From assembly GCA_951394405.1 (NCBI GenBank), contig OX596335.1:682001-746000 (forward strand): a stretch of DNA of 64,000 bases, in the 5' to 3' direction. The notes beneath the pieces were generated by a model, which saw only the letters and a list, made by a program, of their open reading frames with translations, was not told the origin of the DNA and did no database searches. Origin of the DNA: Coprinellus micaceus (taxonomy: Eukaryota > Basidiomycota > Agaricomycetes > Agaricales > Psathyrellaceae). Position 1 is the first letter of the stretch; each line of letters starts with the position of its first letter. A program made the position numbers and the translations under genes. Shown here piece by piece: positions 49,477-60,555 of the stretch.

Positions 49477-50595
49477 ATGTCGCTCTTCCGCAGGCACAGT
49501 AGTAAAGACCCGGACGCACCTTGGAAGGGAAATGTCAAGGAAAGCGATCCTATTTTCAAGGGGGATTCGAAGAGTGATGTAGTCGTAATGTGAGTGCCCG
49601 GCCGGTCCGCTTCATGGCTCGTGTCCTCTTACCGCAAATTAGTGTGATGGGGCCGACGGGGGTCGGTAAAAGCAAAGTATGCCGAAGCGTATTCACTAAA
49701 CTCTCGTATGAAGTTCTAACCGAGTAACCTAGTTCATTAACTCGTACATCGGGAAGGAGGTCACCGCAGTCAGTGACCGTATGGAGTCCTGCACCAAGCA
49801 GATATCCTACCATCCTCAAGTTCTCCCTGACACTCATCCCACGTGTCCTGGCCGGAGAGTCGTACTCATCGACACCCCAGGATTTGATGATACGTACAGC
49901 CCCCCGTACGAGACGCTCAGGATGATATCAGTGGCTTTGGCCTCGACGTAAGTTGCATTCTTTCATTTGTATCAAACGTCCACACTCAGGCAGGTCCTCA
50001 TAGTTACGCTAACGACCTTCGAGTCGGCAGTGTTCTCTATCTTAACAGCGTGTCACAGAAGCGGATGTTCGGTTCGATGAGACTGGACTACCAAATGTTT
50101 CGCGAGATTTGCGGGAATCGAGCATCTACCCAGGTGACGATGGCCACGACTCATTGGGATTCCGCCGAGCTCGAAAGTCCAGGAGCGGGGGACTCTCGTG
50201 AAGGCGAGTTTCGGACGAACTTCTGGCAGGATATCTTGGCAGAGGGCGCTGCCCTTGAACGCATTGAAGACTACGACAGAGACCCGGAGCGTATTATCGA
50301 CGACATTCTACGGAAAGCCCAGGAGACTGAGGTACAGAAGCGGGGGTTGCAGATCCAGGAGGAGCTGGTCGATAAGGAGAAGAGGCTGAAGGAAACTGAG
50401 GCCGGGAAGAAACTGAGGTACACCCTGGAAGAGATCAAGGAGGTCCTCAAGCAAGCACCGGCACTAAGCCTGGAGGAACAGAGGCAGACGATGGTTTCCG
50501 TGCAGGATCAATTGGACAACTTTGAGACGAAGTGGTTCGATAGGCTCAAGGGAGCTTTTGGTCGGTTCAAGAGAGGAAGTGTTAGCAGGGGGTGA
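49477..50595 (+). CDS. AIG1/GIMAP-like small GTPase (paralogue C), 317 aa
   Basis: Exons are 49477-49589, 49643-49676, 49733-49947 and 50004-50595, all in phase. The start is MSLFRRHSSKDPDAPWKG, about 38 residues before Walker A. G1 is MGPTGVGKSKFINS on a 34-nt exon, G3 is VLIDTPGFDD, and the G4-like site is ATTHWD. The later part (FWQDILAEGAALERI) matches paralogue A (FWKDLIAKGAKMLR) and paralogue B (YWKELLDGGAQYRR). A coiled coil of about 90 residues rich in Lys/Glu follows (EELVDKEKRLKETEAGKK). All GTPase motifs are intact, so it is probably active. Function is unknown; animal and plant relatives act in immunity and at organelle membranes. Confidence 0.87.
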
Positions 50596-51743
50596 GCCTG
50601 ATATTCTTTATTCCTCGGAACATCGACTCAATTATCCCTCTCTCAGAAGTGACGATGTTCACGAATCACAATCCTCCCTCAACTAGTGGCTTCGCCACGC
50701 CCGCCCAGATGCATAGCAGTTTATTTCTCGACTCATCCACCTCTCTCCAGTCACGACAAAGCCCTCCTTACGATCGTCTGTACTATCCGCTTCGTGATAC
50801 CCGCCCAGATGCGCGATACTTCATTTTCCAGCACGTCAACTTCATATACCCCACCTCATGTTTATACGCATATGCAACAGCTATACCCAATACATATATA
50901 CTGAGCCACTTCACTGTTTCAGGGGCACTCAACGGGATCTGCGAGGAGGTGGCGCCCAAACGCACCTCCCTCACATGTTGGTCCGAGCGCGTAATACCCC
51001 GTCTGGCCAGATGACCATAAGTACACAAGACTAGTACCGTCATTCATCGCGGGCTGGAGCCGTGGTTCGACGCCTCCCGCGTTAACATAAGGATTGGGAG
51101 GTCAATGTAACGTCTTGGCTCCCTTTTACCACACCCTTGTCGGCCCCTCATCAGTTAAGCGCCCACCGCCGAAGTGGCGCCAAAGGTTGAGATAGTACTC
51201 GCATTGGAGTGGTGAACTCTGGCTTGTAATTGTGCCCTCAGGGATCTCACAAGCTTAAGATCTCTGCAGCTGAGCGAAGCACCTTTCCAATGCAGTTGCC
51301 GTTACATGGCCGGACTTGCAGGATATCCTCACTGAGAGTCGACGATGGGCCATCTTGCTCGGTCGACTTGGACATGCCTACGGCCTCCTATTTCAGAAAA
51401 TGGCAGAATGACCTCAAAGTACCTTGGACGTTCAAGTTGTGGAGGAAGGAGAACACGCGGTTGCAATTGACGGCTATCACTGACCTCAAATTAGGGTCAC
51501 ACCGAAGCACTCACCCTCGCTGACCAGGTTCACGTCGTCGTCGTCGTCCTCTCCTCCTCGCTGATTCTTTGAACGGACAGTATCATGTGGATCGCGTGCA
51601 TTAAAATGTCTTAATACGACCACTAGTGCGAGGCCGTCTCCTCGAATCCACGACATGCACCAAGGATTTCGTAGTAACTGTTCCTCTGAATGGAGTATCG
51701 AGGTTGATCTTGAACCACCTTGAACCCCAACACCCGACAAGAT
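50596..51743. other. Region between GTPase C and thymidylate kinase
   Basis: No gene was recognised. It should hold the GTPase C 3' UTR and the CDC8 promoter. Two frames of about 140 and 160 codons (50592-51014 + and 51486-51971 -) show no domain; the second overlaps CDC8 coding sequence. Confidence 0.5.
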
Positions 51744-52576
51744 ATGGAATCGAGAAGAGCGGCATTCATTGTCATCGAGGGACTTGATAGGTCGGGGAAG
51801 ACAACCCAGACAGCTCTGCTGCAGGAGCGACTGGAGATGGAGGGGATTCCCAGTAAACTGCTCAAGTTCCCCGGTACGTGATTCCGTTGTGCGTGTTTTC
51901 GAGCTCAGTCTGCTCACAGAAAGCACAGATAGAACCACGACAATTGGGCAAATGATAGACTCGTACCTCAAGTCGGCATCAGAGTTGGACGATCATGTTA
52001 TCCACCTCCTATTTTCTGCCAATCGTTGGGAGCTTGCGTGAGTGTGGCCAAGGTTCGGGGGAAAGCAAGCCTTGACCCATTCATGCGACTAGGTCGACAA
52101 TAGAGAAGCTTTTGAATGAAGGGGTTACCGTCATCGCAGACCGATATGCATTCTCCGGGATCGCGTTCTCTGCATCCAAGGTCGAATCCTCACTCTCTGA
52201 GCCAAGTTCCACAACCCCAAAGCTCCCCTTCGAGTGGTGCAGAGCTCCAGACATCGGTCTTCCTGCGCCCGATGCAGTCCTCTTTCTCGACGTCGCACCA
52301 GAGCAAGCTAGGTTGCGAGGTGGTTACGGAGAGGAGAGATACGAAAAGGAAGAGATGCAGGCACGGGTGCGGCAGGCGTTCAAGCGGCTTGGTGAAGAGA
52401 CCTCGTTCGAACAACATCAGCCGGATGGGCTGGCCACTGGAACCAAGTGGATCGACATCGATGCCGGTAAGGGGAGGGACGCTGTGGCCGAAGAGATGTG
52501 GGCGAGCGTGCAGCGCCTGGTGAGAGGCGGTTTAACGCAGCCTGTTGGAAAGCTGTGGCAGAGTAGGACGCTGTGA
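51744..52576 (+). CDS. CDC8: Thymidylate kinase (dTMP kinase), 240 aa
   Basis: Exons are 51744-51873, 51929-52037 and 52093-52576, all in phase. The enzyme phosphorylates dTMP to dTDP with ATP, an essential step of dTTP synthesis. Seen in the sequence: P-loop [12 protein letters not shown] (residues ~11-22), LLFSANRWE, the [11 protein letters not shown] motif that holds the dTMP sugar, [14 protein letters not shown], and the lid region [10 protein letters not shown]. The lid contains Arg residues, and the P-loop carries Arg beside the Ser-Gly-Lys, as in eukaryotic enzymes. The length (240) is slightly above yeast Cdc8, with the extra residues near the C-terminus. Confidence 0.96.
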
Positions 52577-52985
52577 CCTCAAGAGCTCTATTCCTCACCT
52601 CAAGTTACTTATTAAATAACTGCACGATCATACGCGTATGGGCGCCAAACGGTCCCATCTCCTCCGAGGTTTCAATGGCGTCTACAATCCCCCAAGGTGG
52701 ACACCCATCTGGCCAGCCTCGCCCAACTGACGTTCAAGTTGGAGTTCTGAAGTCCTTGTTCTCGGAGTCCTGTGACTCTGATGAACTGCCCTTCATGGTA
52801 CAATCACCATAAAGGGGCTTCGTCGCGTTCTTCTCATGACCTGAAGCTTCCTCTGGCGAGCGACGGCTGAACGATTCCTTTGCCTGCCTGTATCTCCACC
52901 CTACTTTCCCTCAGAGCCTCCAAAGATCTGTTCCTGCCAATGACCACAATAGGGGCTGCTGTTTTTGGGCAGGCTCCAAGTGACA
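52577..52985. other. Short intergenic region between CDC8 and the HNH gene
   Basis: No gene was recognised. It should include the CDC8 3' UTR and the promoter of the HNH gene. Confidence 0.5.
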
Positions 52986-54318
52986 ATGAGCGTGACCTGT
53001 CACTGTGGCCCAACCCCTCTCCTCATGACCACCATCCCCGCCGTTGAAACCAACCGACCCCTTCCTCCAAACCCCTTCGACAAGGATCTACACGCGCTGT
53101 TCCGCGCTGCCTACGATCAGTGCTTGAAACACGAGGAAGTCGCTCAACTCTCGAAACAGGAAGCGACGACCAAAAGCAAGGAAGAGGAATATGCGAAGGA
53201 GGTTGTATATGGACGATGCCTTGGGTACCTCCTCACCGAAACTCCCCATACTGACGCCAAGCGCATCGTCGCCGATGAGATAATTGGGTGCAATGGGTGC
53301 AGAGAAAAAATGAATCAGCTGGCTGAAACCTGTATAAACCATATCATCCGCCTTTGTCAGTGATGTGCCTTTACCCCGCTCATCACGATTAACGTATTGG
53401 ACAGTCCGACAGAGCAAGGGGGTGACACCACCTCCCTCCGAACACCCGAGCCGTCCGTCGTTCGACCAAAATGGGGACTTGTTCTCTGGCCCGATAGAGC
53501 CGGCGCCTAAAGATCGTAGAGCTGCGAAACGCACTGTGAGTCCGACCCTTCGCCCCCTACCCTGACGTCGTTAAGCATTTCGGAAGGCTCTCAAGCGCGA
53601 TGGGTATCGCTGCATGGCCACTGGGTGCGTTGATAGCACAGCTGACGATGTACCCGTGGCTAGAGAAGCTATGAACAATGGCGCCATGGCCGCTGCGACA
53701 AATTTCTGCCACATTTTCCCTCCGTCCACCAATCAAGGCCTTGAGAACCTATCCAAGGTCAGTTGAGCATTTATGCACCCGCAACCACGTCTTATTTGTA
53801 TCAGAAATCCTACGCCGAGAATGTGTGGAAATATGTGTCCGCGTTCGGAGGCATCGATGGCCTTGAAGGGCTTGAGGGTGCTGATTTTCACAGACTGTCG
53901 AACGGGTTGACGCTGGCCGTGCATGTGCATGCAGAGTTTGATGATTTGAGGCTGTGGTTCGAAGAAGTGGAGGTGAGTGCTACGACCTCCGAGTGCGGTC
54001 TATGAAGCGAGGTCTGACCATATGACTGCGCTGCAGGGCGAACCCGCGAACACATATGTAATACGGACTATGAAACGCATTCTAGGTGTGATTACCACCG
54101 TGACTACATTCATCTCATCAGATCCTGAACTGGAGCTGCCCAACCCGAGATATCTGAAGCTTCACGCCGCGATATGTAGGGTGGCGCACATGTCGGGCAT
54201 CGCTCAGTACATGGATAAACACGACCGCGATCTCGAGGAGCTTTATGTCCTGTCTCCCGATGGCTCCTCCGCCGGGCTTTTCGCAGCTGCCCTTCAACGA
54301 TATGTCCTACCTTATTAA
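52986..54318 (+). CDS. HNH nuclease-domain protein (HNH_2 type), 373 aa
   Basis: Exons are 52986-53355, 53405-53535, 53587-53757, 53805-53972 and 54037-54318, all in phase. The first ~125 residues are helical and charged (FDKDLHALFRAAYDQCL, KQEATTKSKEEEYAKEVV). A linker of about 45 Pro/Ser-rich residues leads to the HNH module: ALKRDGYRCMATGCVD, then TNFCHIFPPSTN, then RLSNGLTLAVHVHAEFDDLR. This is the arrangement of the HNH_2 domain that is common in basidiomycete proteins of unknown role. The C-terminal part after residue ~280 is unassigned. The His of the first HNH element sits in CHIFP (usually CHIIP), so activity is possible but unproven. The start could also be the ATG at 53025, 13 codons downstream. 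Confidence 0.85.
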
Positions 54319-55753
54319 TAGATCCACCGCATCCATCGAGAACATAGAAACGATGTAACTATGCGGCCATACTTTTCGTATCTGGTAATAAATGATGCAC
54401 AGTTGACGTGTGACAGGTTAGACCGGGATGGTCGAGACGAGGCCCGGCGATAAGATAAGCGCCGCATTAGGCGCCTGTACTTCAACAACAATGAGCACCG
54501 AAACAGCCAACTTGTAGTAAGTGATTGAAAATGTCTCCCTCTTCGACATCTTCAATCCTGTATGGAGACTTGGCCTGCGTGAAAGTATGTCGTGCCCCAT
54601 AGTATACTTATTCAGGCGCAACCACCCAGATTTTTGATGCTCGTCGACGGCAACGCAGAAAACGCCACTCTTATCTACCGCATCGCACTCAAGGGCCATC
54701 CGACAACGTACCACCGCACTTTTCATGTCTCGCGCTTGAGTGGAGCGGCGACGATTTTCTTCACGCCATTATCCCACTACTGGTCTTGCCTCGCGATTCG
54801 AGTTAGATTCGAGTTCCGCACCTCTCCATACCACTCTCAACGACCTCCAACCCATCTATCTTTATTCCCGCTTGTCTTTTATTTTTATAAGGCAGTATAT
54901 ACCTTAAATTCCAACCCACCACCGCTAGGATCACCCAAATATACAAAAGCTGGCTCCCGCGTGTCCCGTCGCCTCGCCCAGCTTCGACGAACTGGGCGTC
55001 AGGTCTGGCCCTCATCCTCCTGCGCACCCTGCGGGAATTCTTGGATGCGACTTGTATAGTGGACGGAGCTCCTTGACCAGGCGTACAGGTACTAAGGGTG
55101 GAGTTGAGGTAGGATTGTGGTATGTAGGGGGAAGTGGTCAGTGTGGAGGTGGACAATGGGAGACAGTGGGAGAGGATGTATCGCACGAGGACGATTTTGA
55201 GGCCGTGGGGGTTGGTTGCGGCGTGGTGAGCTAATTATCAACGGGTGTGTATAGTGGGCGTGATTGCTTCTGTGATTAGGCGGATGGTGGACACGGTGGG
55301 CGCTCGCCGCCGCGCAGCCTAAACTGTCCTTTATGCGCGAGGACGTTACCGTCCGACCGCAATAACGTAAATGTCCCTTGCGGCTTGGTGAAAGGCCTCA
55401 GTAAACCGCCTCAAAGGGGGCCCGCCTCCTAGAATGGTTCTCCTGATAGAGTTCGCCACATGTTCGTTCGTTGGTCAGCTGGACCTTCAAGCGCAGTTAT
55501 CCGGTGGCCGCCCATGGTTCTTTGATCAAGGCGCGTTTCCTTGAGGTTAAGCTTTGTTTCCACCTCGCCCGCAAGTTTACTCTATTTGCGTGAACGAAAC
55601 CGGGGTGAGAAAGATGTCCGTTCTAGACCCACCTGTCTGTCACATAAAGCCCGCAGAATGGGGCCCAGGGCTTTGTTCCTTTTCGTCCTTTCCCACCTTG
55701 TAGACTTTTGCCCCTCGTCGCCGTGGGGCCTCAGTCTTCAGGGAATCGTCGAA
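54319..55753. other. Region between the HNH gene and the C2H2 coiled-coil gene
   Basis: No gene was recognised on either strand. Frames of 100-155 codons at 54418-55186 overlap each other on opposite strands and show no domain. It should hold the 3' UTR of the HNH gene and the promoter of the next gene. Confidence 0.45.
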
Positions 55754-57467
55754 ATGTCCGCGCCTACGTTGGCTCGCCCTGGCTCTAGCCAACCAACGAC
55801 CACGCAAGGCCCCCCTCAGGAGCGAAATGCTGGTGGTGTTCGATGTTACTATTGTAGAAAATGCTTCTCATCATGGGCCGGCTACCATGAGGTGAGTGAG
55901 GGAGAGCGAGATCTATATTTGATGTTCTACTATGGCTTACACCTTCCAACTATCTGGTGGTAAAGCACAATACCAAGCCTTACAGCAGAGTCTGCGGGCT
56001 ATGCGGGCACAAGTTCACCCATTTGGATAACTACGATGAGGTACGATGAACCGTCAAACTGTCGGGTATATCACGCTACATACTGCATTGTAGCATCTGA
56101 AGAAACATGAGAAAGAGACGGGGCAGCCGGCCGCTTCTGAAGGCCACGATTTTTTGGAGCCTCTCGTGTCGCCAGAGGTCCAAAAGCTAAGGATGGCTCT
56201 CGCGCAGGAAGAAAGGGAGACAACTTTGAAGGCGGCAGCGTTGGTTGTGTTGTAAAAGAAAGCTACCATGAAGAAAGAAAGGGCAGAGAGGAAAAAGAGG
56301 AGGGCGGAAAAAAAGCAGGAGGAGGAGGAACAAGCGAAACAGGACGCAGAAAGGAAAAGGCAGGAGATAGAAAGAAAAAAGCGGCAGGCGAAAGGGAAAA
56401 GGCAGGAGGCTAAACGAAAGAGGAAGGAAAGGAGGCGGGAGGAGAGGAGAAGGGAGCAAGAAGGGGAAAGAAGGAAGGAAGAGATAGAAAGAAAGAGGCA
56501 GGAGGCAGAAGAGGAAAGGCAGGAGAAGGAAAGGAAAAAGCAGGAAGCGAAGAGAAAGCAAGAGGTCGAAAGAAAGAGGCAGGAGGAGGAAAGGAAAAGG
56601 CAGGAAGCGAAGAGAAAGCAAGAGGTCAAAAGAAAGAGGCAGGAAGAGGAAAGGAAAAGGCAGGAAGCGGAGAGAAAGAAAGAGGCAGAAAGAAAGAGGG
56701 AGGATGAGAGAAAGAAGCAGGAAGAGAAGAGAAAGAAGCAGGAGGCGAAAATGAAGAGGCGAAGCGAGAAACCTATCAAGTGTCATCTCTGCCCCAAGGG
56801 GTTCAAAACGCCTGCCGCCTACGCTCAGCACCTGGAGTCGTGTTCGAAGAAACATTCCAAGGTCAACAGAGGCCATGTCACCCAAGCGGTGCGTATGCTC
56901 GACGTAATCCCTTTGATTACCCTCGCACCCAGCATCAACTCGGAATATCAGCCGTCGACCCCGGGCCGTACTGAGAGCATCGCAAGTTCCTCAGGCATTG
57001 GTCCATTCACCAGCGAACCTTCATTGACTCGAACCGACCTGGGCGGGTCATGGATTCCCTTGGGGGATGAAGAGAGTATCGCCGGGCCTGTCGTACTCGC
57101 CTCTTCGGTGTCCCCCGCAATATCCAGGATTGCCGATTCGCCACTTCCACCCCATGCCTTCTTCCCGGTTGAGGGTCCGACAACCTACACCCCTAGCGAC
57201 TTCACGAACCTTGGGATCCCTTACGCATGCTCCATATGCCTCAAGACCTTCCGAACTGTCGTCCGGCTCACACAGCACATGAACTCACCAGTTCACAACC
57301 CTGACGCATTCAAATGCCCGAAGCCGGAATGTGGGCGCCAGTTCGCGCTCGTTTCGGGCCTCATCCAGCACCTTGAAAGCGGGACGTGCAAGTTGGCTTC
57401 CGCCGGCGAGATCTTCGAGCGTTTCGCCCTGTTGACCGCGAGGTTCTCAAAGTATCTTGCCGCGTGA
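55754..57467 (+). CDS. C2H2 zinc-finger protein with long charged coiled coil (about 501 aa if joined)
   Basis: Exons 55754-55891 and 55966-56040 and the start of exon 3 (56094 onward) encode finger-like pairs: CYYCRKCFSSWAGYHE and CGLCGHKFTHLDNYDEHLKK. In exon 3 an in-frame TAA occurs at 56253-56255, but the same frame continues for 400 codons. Splicing 56178-56258 (81 nt, GT-AG, weak sites) would remove the stop and keep phase; otherwise there are two genes, the second starting at the ATG at 56268. Downstream lie ~165 residues of Lys/Arg/Glu/Gln coiled coil, a finger CHLCPKGFKTPAAYAQHLES, a Ser/Pro linker, and two C-terminal fingers (CSICLKTFRTVVRLTQHM, then CPKPECGRQFALVSGLIQHL). Likely a nucleic-acid-binding protein; target unknown. 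Confidence 0.7.
56521..56700 (+). repeat. 60-nt tandem repeat inside the coiled-coil coding region (three copies)
   Basis: Three nearly identical 60-nt units lie at 56521-56580, 56581-56640 and 56641-56700. Each encodes 20 residues such as RKRQEAKRKQEVKRKR. The unit length is a multiple of three, so copy-number change keeps the frame. Confidence 0.9.
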
Positions 57468-59274
57468 ATGCCCTCTCGAATTCTCTCGCACGAATGCAAA
57501 CGAAGGTGGGTCCTTAACCTTGAACTTTCCCGTCCCTGACACGCCTGGAGTAGATGGGCTGGCGGACGGGCAAGTTGGCACCCGTCTTTCAGTCCACCGA
57601 AGACGAATTGACAAGCTGAAGAAGTAGCATCACTGGAAAATGTAGATTAGCCTGTCGAACGAACCTTGATATCCTCCGGAGGGGCTCCCGCCTTTTTCTG
57701 TCAGCGATACTCTCAGCAACGCCTTCATCTGCAAACCGAGGGAGTCGAGACTAGGCTAGACTAGGTGAGATAGGGAAAGTGAGGGGCAACTAAGCTCCAG
57801 GCGCCAGACTAGGAAGCGGGAAATCCACTAAGATGCTGATTCCTCACTTTGCCAAGCTAGGGACGGCTGATCTAAGTGGTGCAGCGCTTATCTTAGTAGA
57901 CTTCACATAAAAAAGCGGGCCTAGTAGGAATGTATAAAATAGTAAAGGCGACTGAGATAAGTGGACATAGCTTTTTGGAACCTTGAAGCCCAGATTCTAG
58001 CGTGCGCCTAATGCTCGCAGGAGGGGCCGCTGGCTGTAATCCACTTGCCCACAATGGTAATGCAACGGAATTCAAACGTCTATTCGGTCCAGCATCTATT
58101 ATGGGGCGTGGCGTCTATGGGATTTTGTGTCTATTGGTATATCTAAGGTCTACCAGGACGCCGGACAGAAGCTTCACCACTGGGCCGGGAAAGGGGAGCC
58201 GATGGGGAGCTAACGGTGGGAACTGAGGATGTGCATGGATGGGCGGGCGCCTAAATGTGGATCTGTTCACAAGGTCAGGACTCATTGGTTCAGGTAGGAT
58301 AGCCGGGGGTAAATGCACCCGCATGCGCTTCTGGTGGAGAGTTAGTACCCCTGTCAACGCCCGGTCCCTCTCTGCGGTGTAGAGAACCCATGTTGTGGTG
58401 TGGTCAGCGAGGCATTGCAGGGTTGGCTGTGTCTCCTTGCAGCCTTGGGTGGGACCGTGGCGACTCATGAGCAGAACAACAAGCACAAGTATCATTCAGA
58501 AAACAAGCCTCATAGTGCCATCACAGAATGAAGGGGACAATGGGATGGTGGTGGTGCGAGCAAAGGAAGCTGGTGCGCTGCCAGAGTTTTTCCAATCGGT
58601 ATCATCGCCGCCTATCACAGTCTCGGAGGCGGAGCACCTACCAAATTCACAATACATAGCCTCGCAAAGCCTTGAACACATTTCTCAGTGGAAACGACTC
58701 TTCCTAGTGAGAATGACATATCTTAGTGAACCTAGTAGGGATCACTTATCTAGGGCAGCGGTACCAAGCTCACGACGAAAAGCAAAGAAGCCGTGGGAAT
58801 GCTAGGAGCTACTTTATCCGGGGGCAGTTAGCAGGGAACCCGCCTTTCTCGCTTTTCGAAGTCAGCAAGGCGGCTTCCTCGCTACCCGCCCCTTTACTTA
58901 GTGGTCCTTGCTAGGCCCACTTCCCCTAGTAAAGACTTCCTCAGTTTGCAGATGCTTGCTGGTCGTCCTGCGTTCAGATTATTCCTGAGCACGCCACTAG
59001 ACCTGGGCAATTCCTGTGCACAAAAGTTAGAAATCGTTGAATATTTGAGTGGTACGTACGTACGGTAAAAAGTCGAAGGCGTTCCCTGTACTCATCTGAA
59101 CATGGCGATGGTGAGGCTGGAGTAGGGAGCATCGAGCTCGGGAACTTCCGAGCGCAACATCAGTTAATCATGATCAGCGCTTCGCGTCAATCCTGAGAAC
59201 TGGATCCGCGTGCTCTCGACTTGACCACGAACGACGACGACAAGCTTCCAAGCTTTGACCCCCCGAGCAGCGCA
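57468..59274. other. 1.8-kb region with no recognised gene
   Basis: It lies between the C2H2/coiled-coil gene and MED21 (both +). Repeated short ctag-rich words (cttagtg, ctaggct, gactagg) recur between 57750 and 58920. Frames up to 136 codons (58115-58805) have no domain that I recognise. The last ~200 bases should be the MED21 promoter and leader. Confidence 0.45.
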
Positions 59275-60026
59275 ATGCTGCAAGAGCTGACGCATATGGA
59301 CAGGATAACGCAATTACAGGACGAGATTCAGCAGGTGAGTCAGTCCATCTCCCTTCCAGCGTACGGCTCCTGTATTGAACACACCGGACAACAGATACTT
59401 GTGATCATGTCCAACACCATCACGTACCTCACGACGCGGACGAACTTCCTCCAAGTGAGCGAAGCGATACCCGTAACCAAGCAGAGGAAGGCGGACAAGT
59501 TTGACCCACCAGACGTGTTCCAAGGTCGGTCTTCTGCTAGGTTTTGCTCTTCGATGAACCTCATTCTGACGATGCAGGCCCTTGACATACACTCTATCTT
59601 TGAATCGAAATACCCGCTGCATACGATTCATTCGACGCACCCTTCCAGCCAATCAGAAGGAGCTCGTAACCGACCTTGTTACAAAGGCAAAGCAGATCGA
59701 ATACCTCATCAACTCATTACCCGAACCTGAGCCTGAGGAAACCCAGGTGGGCACCTACTGCCCCCATGAACCTCCTTGTCGAGCCTGACCTATTGAAATC
59801 GCTGTAGGCGCGACGCCTGAAGGTGCTGGAGCAAGAGATGACCACTGCGAATGAGGAATACGCGCAGGCTGTGAGCAGAGCGAGTGAGTGTCAACTCGGA
59901 TATGCTATAAATGTTGTCAGACTAACTGAGTGTGGCGTTCCAGAGGACTTACACGCCCAAATAACCGATGTCTTGAAGACAATGCTGGACCAGGACGATA
60001 CGGACCTCTTACAAGCAGCCCGATGA
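59275..60026 (+). CDS. MED21: Mediator subunit 21 (Med21/Srb7), 148 aa
   Basis: Exons are 59275-59334, 59395-59524, 59649-59746, 59808-59883 and 59944-60026, all in phase. The N-terminus MLQELTHMDRITQLQDEIQQ followed by ILVIMSNTITYLTTRTNFLQ is highly characteristic of Med21. It continues with DPPDVFQANQKELVTDLV, KAKQIEYLINSLPEPEPEE and a C-terminal helix. Med21 pairs with Med7 through coiled coils and forms the hinge of the Mediator middle module, linking activators to RNA polymerase II. The ATG at 59275 is chosen because it gives the conserved start; upstream codons have no ATG in this frame. The first intron (60 nt) contains no stop and keeps phase, so unspliced mRNA would insert 20 residues. 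Confidence 0.95.
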
Positions 60027-60555
60027 AATTAGGGCTTCCACCCCTCAGCGCTCAGCGCTCGCTGGGTTGGATTTGGACTTATTGTTTCCCTTGGGTTGGT
60101 AAGGGCTACGACCATAGCCCATGTGGCTCTCCAGGACAAGGATCGGTCTCGACACCATTAACGGTGGCCCTCCAATTCCGGCTAGCGTCACAAATTCCCC
60201 TGCTACCATTGTGAAGGGAAGATCCCGTAGACGTCCTCCGTGGGAGGCGAGCCCAACTCTCTCAAAAGTCGGTGCTGGTACTTCCTCCCTCTTGCCGTCC
60301 CTGCATGAATACTTCATCGCAAATGATATATTCATTTCTTGGTTTTGCTTCCCCAGAGTGGTTCTCATTCTCCGCTCCAGCGTCAGTGCACTCGATTGGA
60401 TTTCATATTCCCTTGAATGGCTTTCATCAAATCCAACTGTAGGCCTCTAACATTTGGTATGTAATTAGTATAAAACAGAAGCACCCTTTGACCGTCCTGT
60501 CCAATCCGAATTCGAATGGTGTAGCATTAGATTTGTATCTTCTCCGTCGGCCCCT
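60027..60555. other. Region between convergent MED21 and MET2
   Basis: It should hold both 3' UTRs. No gene was recognised. Confidence 0.55.

Noticed and set aside
56054..56885. Two ~235-codon Phe/Leu/Ser-rich frames on the - strand that look like membrane proteins
   Set aside because: They are the reverse complement of the Lys/Arg/Glu coiled-coil repeat (AAG/GAA/AGG gives Leu/Phe/Ser/Pro), so the hydrophobicity is an artefact.
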